A DNA stretch of 64,000 nucleotides from Owenia fusiformis (taxonomy: Eukaryota > Annelida > Polychaeta > Sabellida > Oweniidae). Within the stretch, counting starts at the first letter, position 1. Every line of letters begins with the position of its first letter. A program made the position numbers and the translations under genes. The notes under the pieces are model-generated. The model saw nothing but the letters and a program-made list of their open reading frames with translations. It was not told where the DNA came from and did no database searches. Below are positions 49,229 through 59,200 of the stretch, piece by piece. Location: the NCBI GenBank assembly GCA_903813345.2, contig CAIIXF020000012.1, forward strand, positions 533,501 through 597,500, in the 5' to 3' direction.

Positions 49229-50633
49229 ACATTTGGTCAATCAGATTTCAAAGTCGGAACACTTTAGTCAATCATTTGTAAAAGTAGGATTACTTTGATC
49301 AATCAGATTTGAAAGTCGGAACACTTTGGTCAATCAATTGTGAAAGTAGGTACACTTTCTTCAATCAGTTGCACTTTGGTCAATCAGATGTTAAAGTCGG
49401 AACACTTTGGTCAATTAGATGTAAAAGTTGAAACACCTTGGTCAATCAATATTACAAGTCGGAACACTATGGTCAATCAGATGCTAAAGTCGGAACCCTT
49501 TGGTCAATCAGATGGAAAAGTCGGAGCACTTTGGTCAATCAATTGTAAAAGTAGGAACACTTTCTTCAATAAGTTGTAAAAGTCGGAACTCTTTGGTCAA
49601 TCAGATGTAAAAGTCGGAACACTTTGGACAACCAATTTTAGAAGTTGGAAAACTTTCTTCAATCAGTTAATTGTAACACTTTGGTCAATCAGATGGAAAA
49701 GTCGGAACACTTGCTTCAATCAGATGTTAAAGTCGGAACACTTATGGTCAATCAGTTGTAAAAGTTTGATTACTTTGATCAATCAGATGTAAAAGTCGGA
49801 ACACTTTGGTCAATCAATTGTGAAAGTAGGTACACTTTCTTCAATCAGTTGCACTTTGGTCAATCAGATGTTAAAGTCGGAACACTTTGGTCAATTAGAT
49901 GTAAAAGTTGAAACACTTTGGTCAATCAATATTACAAGTCGGAACACTATGGTCAATCAGATGCTAAAGTCGGAACCCTTTGGTCAATCAGATGGAAAAG
50001 TCGGAACACTTTGGTCAATCAATTGTAAACGTAAACACTTTCTTCAATTAGTTGTAAAAGTCGGAGCACTTTGGTCAATCAGATTTAAAAGTCGGAACAC
50101 TTTGGTCAATCAATTGTAAAAGTAGGAACACTTTTTTCAATTAGTTGTAAAATTCGGACACTTTGGTCAATCAGATGTAAAAGATGGAACACTTTGGTCA
50201 AGCAGATGTAAAAGTTGGAACACTTTGGTCAATCAGATGTAAACGTAGGAACACTTTCTTGAATTAGTTGTAAAAATCGGAACACTTTCTTCAATTAGTT
50301 GTAAAAGTCGGAACACTTTGGTCAATCAGATTTAAAAGTCGGAACACTTTGGTCAATCAATTGTAAAAGTAGGAACACTTTCTTCAATTAGTTGTAAAAG
50401 TCAGAACACTTTGGTCAATCAGATGTAAAAGATGGAACACTTTGGTCAATCAGATGTAAAAGTCGGAACACTTTGGTCAATCAGATGTAAACGTAGGAAC
50501 ACTTTCTTCAATTAGTTGTAAAAGTCGGAACACTTTCTTCAATTAGTTGTAAAAGTTGGAACACTTTGGTCAATCAGATGTAAAAGTCGGAACACTTGCT
50601 TCAATCAGTTGTTAAAGTCGGAACACTTACTAC
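49229..50633 (-). repeat. 31-bp minisatellite, inverted arm
   Basis: The same unit in reverse complement (ACACTTTGGTCAATCAGATG then TAAAAGTCGGA), about 45 copies. Orientation flips sharply near 49228 (GGCCAAAGTGTTCTAAACAT then TTGGTCAATCAG). A 480-bp higher-order duplication is visible: 49314-49530 closely matches 49794-50010. Open frames at 49340 and 49820 are copies of this duplication, not genes. Confidence 0.95.
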
Positions 50634-50779
50634 TTATACTATTACTATTCTTTGCTGATGTAATCTTTGATATAACTATACATGCCTTCTTATACTTTGT
50701 GATTAAGGTTAGGGCTGCAACAGGAAGGAGGTGTTGAGAACTTGTCGGAGAATGAGAAGTCAAATGCAAGGTACAGAAA

Positions 50780-51025
50780 GTGCAAATGTACATTTTTTAT
50801 TATTCAGAGGATTTGCTCAACTTTTATGCGCTGCAACGCGCATTGTTGGAATCTATGATTAGTGGAAATGACAAAGAGCAGACAATGGCGGAGACAGCAG
50901 CAAATCACGGCCTTAGTGTTATAGAAAATGATGGTGATGGTAATTGCCTGTTCCGTGCATTGGTTAACCAACTGAAGCATCATAGTTGTTGGATTTACAC
51001 TAGAGCCCTAAGACGTCTTGGCTAA
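50780..51025 (+). pseudogene. OTU-domain cysteine protease fragment
   Basis: The frame contains ENDGDGNCLFRALVNQL, the signature around the catalytic aspartate and cysteine of OTU-family deubiquitinases (D-G-N-C-L-F). It is preceded by a helix-like stretch (QRALLESMISGNDKEQTMAE, TAANHGLSVI). After NQLKHH the similarity stops and the frame ends at LRRLG. A normal OTU domain has about 100 more residues ending in a catalytic histidine, absent here. It may be an orphan exon, a retrocopy fragment, or part of a transposon-borne OTU protein. Chosen start is the frame's upstream limit; no real start is evident. Confidence 0.75.
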
Positions 51026-51192
51026 AACGTTTTAGCGTTAACACGTTTTACAAATGTAATGTAAATCCAGATTTTCTAAAGAGCTCTCGGCTAATAATAT
51101 AAGCTAAAACGTTTCAGGACGCTAGATTTATATGTCTTTACGATGGAACAAATTCACAAGAACTCGTGTAGTTGAAAAAAACTAAACTCAGT

Positions 51193-51640
51193 ACCCCAGT
51201 AAGGAACTGGATATTGTATCTCTGGAGAATGAAAAATGGGAAAATTTGGAGTCAAAAGAATAAATTCAAGTAGCATGTCTTATCATGTCTTATATACACG
51301 TTATCCCCCCTCCATCCTATCCCCCTCCATCCAATATTAATTTATTTCGATTATGTTTTGTATAACGCATGGAAATTAACTTTAAAAAGTGAGCAATGTC
51401 ATTAGTATTGTGATAATAACGTCCCTTATACCTATTTATTACAGGTCGTGTAGACCATTGTTGCCCGATTTATAGGAAAAACATTGACTCTTGCACGTTG
51501 TTGATGATGCGCCTTTTTTAATAGATCTCATATCTTAGAAGGGTATCAGTTCAAAAAAATACTAGATGGCTTAACATATTTTGCCATGCACTGCGCCTAT
51601 TCATTTGGCAATTCAGATGCAATTCAGGGTTGTTGAAAAT
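51193..51640. mobile_element. Partial copy of the 45506 foldback family
   Basis: GAACTGGATATTGTATCTCT, GGAGAATGAAAAATGGG and CATGTCTTATATACACG match the loop of 45506-46540 in reverse. Then ATTACAGGTCGTGTAGACCA to CAATTCAG matches one arm. The second arm is missing. Confidence 0.8.
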
Positions 51641-51733
51641 TATTCTGTTATATATCATTTTATTGCGAATTAAATTAAATCTTTAAAATGATATATCATT
51701 GTTGGTGTTTCTGTTAAAAAATAATATTGACTA

Positions 51734-51762
51734 GGGGTGTTTTTGGCCCACCCTGTATATTA
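51734..51762. mobile_element. Solo right end of the mariner family
   Basis: GGGGTGTTTTTGGCCCACCC followed by TGTA matches the right end of 25271-25896, with no matching left end nearby. Confidence 0.8.
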
Positions 51763-52711
51763 TAAGATATTTTGTAACCATGTATGATATATTGTAATAA
51801 AAGTGATTAAGTGATACACAGTATACTCGCCTATTTTATTATCATTGTATTTTATACTTAAAGGGTCAGTATCTGTATTTCTGATTTTTTTAATTCCTGA
51901 CATTATTTAAAGAATTAGACCCACTCTTTTTGTTTTTTAAATATCAATACTTCAATATTTTTCTTGTGTATGTAGAATAGGAAATAATCGCCTATTGACA
52001 ATACTATGAGATAAATAATCGGACGGTAAAAATGCTACATATTCTGAATAAATTGTGCTACTTTAAATCCATAGGGTGTGTATATTTGAAATTTATTAAT
52101 TAATAAATATACACGTATTGTATACTTTAAAGATAACACGTTGATATTAATAGGAGCACCAAAGGTTTTCCCTATCATTATGGAAATAAAAGCAGCTCGT
52201 ATGATGTAAAATACTGATTGTATAATCTAGAAAATGTAAATATTATGTCCATATGTTACATGTATATGTAATAAAGAAAATATCATTGAAACTATTAACT
52301 TGTATTGTGCTTTAATTGCATGACTCACATTACGAGATAGCTTTATCAATTTATTGGTGATTTAGTTCTAGCATTGATTGAATCAGTCATAGAAAAGAAA
52401 AAGAATCCTCAGCATAATTCTGGTTAACGCACAAAGAACAACATCTCCCACCTACCAAAATGTTATTGTAACAATCCAATATCCACGATTAATAAGATAT
52501 TTTATTCATAGTGACCCTTATATGATAGGAAACTGCCTTTTATAAAAACATATGGAAGTCGGAACCTGAAATTACTTATATAAAAGTAGAAATAACAACC
52601 ACTGATGAAGCCGTAATATGACGTAACGCAACGTAACGTATAACATCAATGAAGTAAAAATATAAAACTCTACCAGAATAACAGGAGCCACCTTTTTAAT
52701 AAAATAAATCC
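51763..52711. other. No gene seen
   Basis: Very AT-rich DNA, with ACGTAACGCAACGTAACGTA as a small local repeat near 52622. Confidence 0.5.
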
Positions 52712-52859
52712 AACTACAAAATGATTAAAAACTAACGTGGACATCTATCGAGTGTATTCGAAGAAATTAGTAAACTAAGAATACTTAGGTCAGGTCAGTA
52801 TACTTCGGCAAGAGTCAGAATAGATGGGTAGCCAAGTATACCTGGGCTTTGACAAACGT

Positions 52860-53200
52860 CCGAGTTATTTGATATTTCTAACCACTTAAAGAGGTGAATG
52901 AGCAAAACCTCCGTTGATTTTTAATTAATAAGTTCAATATAGACTCAATCCCACTTTCCCATGATGATGCAATCAATGCAGCTGACGGGAAACAGACACT
53001 GTGTCATCAAATGTCTCAATCCAGTAATACGCATTTATTTCCTCAAACTAAGATGAATATAACAGTTTCTTAAGAACAAAAACCGTAATCAGTTTTTATC
53101 AAGGGGGCTACTTTTCAAAAATACAACGGGGTTCACTTTTGAAAACTTTGGTCCTAAAAACCACTTGAAACTGCTCAAAATGGTGAAAAGTTTAAACTGT
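52860..53200. repeat. Dispersed repeat, inverted partner of 41821-42195
   Basis: The reverse complement of 52866-53045 matches 41830-42015, and that of 53090-53200 matches 42080-42195. The transposon right end at 52858 abuts the match, at the point where the partner reads AACTAGGACGTCGG. Confidence 0.75.
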
Positions 53201-53229
53201 ATGATTTTGGGAGATTTGTTGGTCGTTGA

Positions 53230-53690
53230 GGGGGTCGTTCGGGTGTACGCATCATTTCCGCGATCTGGGGGGGAGAACCCCCCAGATCCCATAAGTATAC
53301 TCGCTCTGAAATTGGTCAGAATGCATCAAATTAAATTATGTTAAATTTTCGAAATTTGCTAGGGGAGAACCCCCCAGTTCTGGTCAGAATGCACCAAATG
53401 ATGTTCAATTTTCGAAATTTTCTGGGGGGGGAGAACCTCCAAGACCCCCATTTCTCGCCCGAAACTGGTCAGAATGCACCAAAGACGTTCTTCCCCCAGA
53501 CCGGGCCCCAGATCCCCCCTTCTCGCGCTTGTTCGCTGGGGGGAGGGGGTACTGTCGGGGGTGGTTCGAGCCCCCCTTACAAAAAGCTGGCTACGGGCAT
53601 GGACGCATCCCCCATGGGAAATTCCCTGTGGGTGCCAATGGGGTGCGCGTCCGAGGAGGGGCGTATATAGTCCACGAACATCCTAAAAAT
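53230..53690. repeat. GC-rich repeat of about 100 bp, three to four copies
   Basis: GGGGAGAACCCCCCAG and ACTGGTCAGAATGCACCAAA recur near 53270, 53365, 53435 and 53465, with TTCAATTTTCGAAATTT between them. Overlapping proline/glycine-rich frames here are not recognised as genes. Confidence 0.7.
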
Positions 53691-56277
53691 TCAGAAGTAT
53701 CATATGATAAATTCGATTTTTATCCTCCTCTCTTTCTAATCCTAATTGTTTAATTCGATTTTTGCTTTCCCCTCATCAGTTGTCTCCTTCATCTTTTTGT
53801 ATTAACTATTTGTTTTCCCTCCCGGGTTTTTCCCTAATAGTTATAAATATAAAAGGAGTTCTAATTTTGGTATGTTTTGGGAATTTGGTTTTGATCTTAA
53901 CATGCAAGGGAATTATCTCCCACTCCCCCTTCTATTTTGTAGACAATATACAAGTTAAATAACAGCGATTTATTCCGTGTTTGAATTCACTTTTACAGGA
54001 TGTGTATCTTCAATTAGACTTGCTGATTGTTCGATCATTTAATTTATCTGAAGCCATTAGACAAAAAAATGTTTCAATTTTTAGAATATTTTTTGGCTTA
54101 TATCATTTCAATACACAATTTCTTAGTGAGTTAGATCCAATGGCTTCCCAAATCAGATTTCTATTTATCATTCCTCTCTTGAAACGGTCCGATTTGATTC
54201 AGTGTCGGGCCGAGAGCAAACCTTTGAATGATGAATATATGTAACCGTTGATATTTTGAACGTACATGTATCAAGTTTAGATTCAAGGTACAAAATAACC
54301 AGTTACGGTTTTTTCCAAGAGGTAGATAGGTTTGAGGGAAAAGAGTACTGTATATTCAAAATCCGGATCAAAACAACATTATATTGTTATTTGTTGTCCA
54401 GTTCTACGTATTAATGCCGAATTATGCTGTTTGTTAGCAACATGATGTGGATTGATTTCTATATGGCAGGTTATTTTGATTTCAAAGGCCTATGGTAATA
54501 TTGTTTTCATCAAATTATAGCTATTTATCAGAGATATCTAATATGCGGAATTAAAAATAGTACTTCATAAAACCTAACGCAACTCCATAGACTGCAATCA
54601 AGGCCCGAAATCAAGATAAGTCCCTTGAATATCCTGTCTGTGAAGAACCAAAAACCGCAATCAAACAAGTATTATGTGGTCTAGATTAATGATCAAGGAA
54701 ATCAATTCGTGGGAATCATTATTATTGAGTTGATTGTATTTTTTGTTTACAAGAAAACGTTTCGTGCATATTGTACATTTAAGGCTTGCGCTAACCTGAT
54801 ATGTAAGTGTGTGGGGGTTTTGTTGACAGATCGCGATTTGGATCCCCGGGTTCGGATCATAAATTATTTTCACCAAGACGCTTGCACACTCGTGTATCAT
54901 TTGTCAGTCTGTAAAATATTCGTCATCTGTTATTAAAGTTCAATGCGTTTCTGAATCCCGCTATTTCATATCATAAAAAACTGCACGTAATGTTGTTAGT
55001 CATTTAGGCCTATATTTCGTAATTTATTCTTTGAGGTCTATCCGTTACACTTAATTTCTCAGTTTCTAAACGTTTCATTCAATTTTGCTATAAAGGAGAT
55101 TGAAGACTACAATTAAAGTGTATGTTTTACCAATCTTTTAACTTTTTTAAAAGTATTGGATTTTTGGGAGTAACGAGGTTCGGAGTAATAACGTGTCGCT
55201 CCCCCTCCCGCCCCCACTCATTTTTATGTGTTAAACCTCATTTGATTTTTCATCAATTATCGTTAAATCACACTCTTTAATACATAAACAAATTCAAAAT
55301 TATATATCTTGGAGAAATAAAATATATATTTCATAATGAAAATATTAATTTATGCAGTTGGTCAGTATTGAATATTAAGTTTCACAGTCTGAAACCTCAA
55401 GGGCGGGAAATTGGATTAAATAAAACGAAATATAAATACTTAGTCACATCATATCAGTGCAAACAATTAACTATATTTACTTTTCTATGCGATATACACC
55501 TGATATTGATATCTTTCCTCTGACAATGTGTTATCTCATTGTCCGTTGACATCATTAAACTTGTGATTAACCAAAAGAGACCAAAAAAGATTGTAATACG
55601 CATCGGTAAGTCAACAAATCTAACCGTTAAATAAACAAACGTAGTTGTTCGTCTGCTGGTCAGAACACGGTATCCGATTCGGATACCGACTTTCTGAGAA
55701 TACTAATGATATGTAGGATCACCAGCCGTGATACTTTTCATAAAACAGGCATCTAGTTAGAAAATTATTGCAATTTTGATTAATATCGTCATTCACAGTA
55801 TAACCCGCCTATGTTTATTCAAATATGCATTATTCATAAAATGTATAGACTAATATCATCTTTTCACTCTTGATTTGAATTGGTATCTTGTATCTAAAGT
55901 TGTCTTCATCTATATTATTGGATTAACATGAGCCTAGTAACCTAAACATATAAATACTAGTTGCCAGTCTACAAATTGAACATACAAAATGTAGCATATT
56001 CATTACACACTATATTAATAGAACAAGGTAATCATGTCATACCAATAGTTAGATGGTTAACTTATATTAACACAAAAGAATAATACACGATAATTGAAAA
56101 AATAAACCTCGGTATTCGGGGCTGAAATCCAAGGATACCTGTACCATTACTCCAGTATACGCTGCAATACCATATCGGATACCTGTACCATTACTCAATA
56201 ATAACCACAACTACGACCATAATAACAAGGTCAATACCGAGTTTATTGCAAGTTATTTTGTACGATTTTGTCTTGTG
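53691..56277. other. Telomere-proximal DNA, no gene recognised
   Basis: Frames at 53762-53962, 53981-54244 and 54661-54936 show no known domain. Small structures only: a hairpin with 10-bp arms CGGTATCCGA/TCGGATACCG near 55670, and a direct repeat GGATACCTGTACCATTACTC near 56133 and 56178, just before the telomere. Confidence 0.5.
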
Positions 56278-59200
56278 TTAGGGTTAGGGTTAGGGTTAGG
56301 GTTAGGGTTAGGGTTAGGGTTAGGGTTAGGGTTAGGGTTAGGGTTAGGGTTAGGGTTAGGGTTAGGGTTAGGGTTAGGGTTAGGGTTAGGGTTAGGGTTA
56401 GGGTTAGGGTTAGGGTTAGGGTTAGGGTTAGGGTTAGGGTTAGGGTTAGGGTTAGGGTTAGGGTTAGGGTTAGGGTTAGGGTTAGGGTTAGGGTTAGGGT
56501 TAGGGTTAGGGTTAGGGTTAGGGTTAGGGTTAGGGTTAGGGTTAGGGTTAGGGTTAGGGTTAGGGTTAGGGTTAGGGTTAGGGTTAGGGTTAGGGTTAGG
56601 GTTAGGGTTAGGGTTAGGGTTAGGGTTAGGGTTAGGGTTAGGGTTAGGGTTAGGGTTAGGGTTAGGGTTAGGGTTAGGGTTAGGGTTAGGGTTAGGGTTA
56701 GGGTTAGGGTTAGGGTTAGGGTTAGGGTTAGGGTTAGGGTTAGGGTTAGGGTTAGGGTTAGGGTTAGGGTTAGGGTTAGGGTTAGGGTTAGGGTTAGGGT
56801 TAGGGTTAGGGTTAGGGTTAGGGTTAGGGTTAGGGTTAGGGTTAGGGTTAGGGTTAGGGTTAGGGTTAGGGTTAGGGTTAGGGTTAGGGTTAGGGTTAGG
56901 GTTAGGGTTAGGGTTAGGGTTAGGGTTAGGGTTAGGGTTAGGGTTAGGGTTAGGGTTAGGGTTAGGGTTAGGGTTAGGGTTAGGGTTAGGGTTAGGGTTA
57001 GGGTTAGGGTTAGGGTTAGGGTTAGGGTTAGGGTTAGGGTTAGGGTTAGGGTTAGGGTTAGGGTTAGGGTTAGGGTTAGGGTTAGGGTTAGGGTTAGGGT
57101 TAGGGTTAGGGTTAGGGTTAGGGTTAGGGTTAGGGTTAGGGTTAGGGTTAGGGTTAGGGTTAGGGTTAGGGTTAGGGTTAGGGTTAGGGTTAGGGTTAGG
57201 GTTAGGGTTAGGGTTAGGGTTAGGGTTAGGGTTAGGGTTAGGGTTAGGGTTAGGGTTAGGGTTAGGGTTAGGGTTAGGGTTAGGGTTAGGGTTAGGGTTA
57301 GGGTTAGGGTTAGGGTTAGGGTTAGGGTTAGGGTTAGGGTTAGGGTTAGGGTTAGGGTTAGGGTTAGGGTTAGGGTTAGGGTTAGGGTTAGGGTTAGGGT
57401 TAGGGTTAGGGTTAGGGTTAGGGTTAGGGTTAGGGTTAGGGTTAGGGTTAGGGTTAGGGTTAGGGTTAGGGTTAGGGTTAGGGTTAGGGTTAGGGTTAGG
57501 GTTAGGGTTAGGGTTAGGGTTAGGGTTAGGGTTAGGGTTAGGGTTAGGGTTAGGGTTAGGGTTAGGGTTAGGGTTAGGGTTAGGGTTAGGGTTAGGGTTA
57601 GGGTTAGGGTTAGGGTTAGGGTTAGGGTTAGGGTTAGGGTTAGGGTTAGGGTTAGGGTTAGGGTTAGGGTTAGGGTTAGGGTTAGGGTTAGGGTTAGGGT
57701 TAGGGTTAGGGTTAGGGTTAGGGTTAGGGTTAGGGTTAGGGTTAGGGTTAGGGTTAGGGTTAGGGTTAGGGTTAGGGTTAGGGTTAGGGTTAGGGTTAGG
57801 GTTAGGGTTAGGGTTAGGGTTAGGGTTAGGGTTAGGGTTAGGGTTAGGGTTAGGGTTAGGGTTAGGGTTAGGGTTAGGGTTAGGGTTAGGGTTAGGGTTA
57901 GGGTTAGGGTTAGGGTTAGGGTTAGGGTTAGGGTTAGGGTTAGGGTTAGGGTTAGGGTTAGGGTTAGGGTTAGGGTTAGGGTTAGGGTTAGGGTTAGGGT
58001 TAGGGTTAGGGTTAGGGTTAGGGTTAGGGTTAGGGTTAGGGTTAGGGTTAGGGTTAGGGTTAGGGTTAGGGTTAGGGTTAGGGTTAGGGTTAGGGTTAGG
58101 GTTAGGGTTAGGGTTAGGGTTAGGGTTAGGGTTAGGGTTAGGGTTAGGGTTAGGGTTAGGGTTAGGGTTAGGGTTAGGGTTAGGGTTAGGGTTAGGGTTA
58201 GGGTTAGGGTTAGGGTTAGGGTTAGGGTTAGGGTTAGGGTTAGGGTTAGGGTTAGGGTTAGGGTTAGGGTTAGGGTTAGGGTTAGGGTTAGGGTTAGGGT
58301 TAGGGTTAGGGTTAGGGTTAGGGTTAGGGTTAGGGTTAGGGTTAGGGTTAGGGTTAGGGTTAGGGTTAGGGTTAGGGTTAGGGTTAGGGTTAGGGTTAGG
58401 GTTAGGGTTAGGGTTAGGGTTAGGGTTAGGGTTAGGGTTAGGGTTAGGGTTAGGGTTAGGGTTAGGGTTAGGGTTAGGGTTAGGGTTAGGGTTAGGGTTA
58501 GGGTTAGGGTTAGGGTTAGGGTTAGGGTTAGGGTTAGGGTTAGGGTTAGGGTTAGGGTTAGGGTTAGGGTTAGGGTTAGGGTTAGGGTTAGGGTTAGGGT
58601 TAGGGTTAGGGTTAGGGTTAGGGTTAGGGTTAGGGTTAGGGTTAGGGTTAGGGTTAGGGTTAGGGTTAGGGTTAGGGTTAGGGTTAGGGTTAGGGTTAGG
58701 GTTAGGGTTAGGGTTAGGGTTAGGGTTAGGGTTAGGGTTAGGGTTAGGGTTAGGGTTAGGGTTAGGGTTAGGGTTAGGGTTAGGGTTAGGGTTAGGGTTA
58801 GGGTTAGGGTTAGGGTTAGGGTTAGGGTTAGGGTTAGGGTTAGGGTTAGGGTTAGGGTTAGGGTTAGGGTTAGGGTTAGGGTTAGGGTTAGGGTTAGGGT
58901 TAGGGTTAGGGTTAGGGTTAGGGTTAGGGTTAGGGTTAGGGTTAGGGTTAGGGTTAGGGTTAGGGTTAGGGTTAGGGTTAGGGTTAGGGTTAGGGTTAGG
59001 GTTAGGGTTAGGGTTAGGGTTAGGGTTAGGGTTAGGGTTAGGGTTAGGGTTAGGGTTAGGGTTAGGGTTAGGGTTAGGGTTAGGGTTAGGGTTAGGGTTA
59101 GGGTTAGGGTTAGGGTTAGGGTTAGGGTTAGGGTTAGGGTTAGGGTTAGGGTTAGGGTTAGGGTTAGGGTTAGGGTTAGGGTTAGGGTTAGGGTTAGGGT

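Larger units (their letters stand above)
45396..52711. mobile_element. Putative 7.3-kb insertion flanked by AACTACAA
   Basis: AACTACAA stands at 45388-45395 and 52712-52719, where the uninterrupted copy has AACCACAA once (near 20469-20480). The insert holds a foldback element, an inverted 31-bp minisatellite, an OTU-domain fragment, part of another foldback element and a solo mariner end. I see no terminal inverted repeats or integrase, so whether it arrived as one unit is unknown. Confidence 0.5.
44033..52858 (+). mobile_element. 'GGCCCAAGTATTCTTGG' family element, copy 2, with 7.3-kb insertion
   Basis: The left end (CGTCTGTGAAGGCCCAAGTA at 44033) and right terminal repeat (about 52741-52858, ending TGGGCTTTGACAAACG) match those of 18256-20606. 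The left 1.36 kb align with that copy, minus its 828-bp insert, down to 45395. The alignment resumes at 52712. The intervening 7,316 bp appear to be an insertion. Confidence 0.7.

Noticed and set aside
49340-50119. Two near-identical small proteins starting MKVGTLSSISCTLVNQ
   Set aside because: They come from a 480-bp internal duplication of the inverted 31-bp minisatellite.
53338-53753. Several glycine/proline-rich frames before the telomere
   Set aside because: They arise from a GC-rich repeat with homopolymer runs; three different frames are open and none has a recognised domain.
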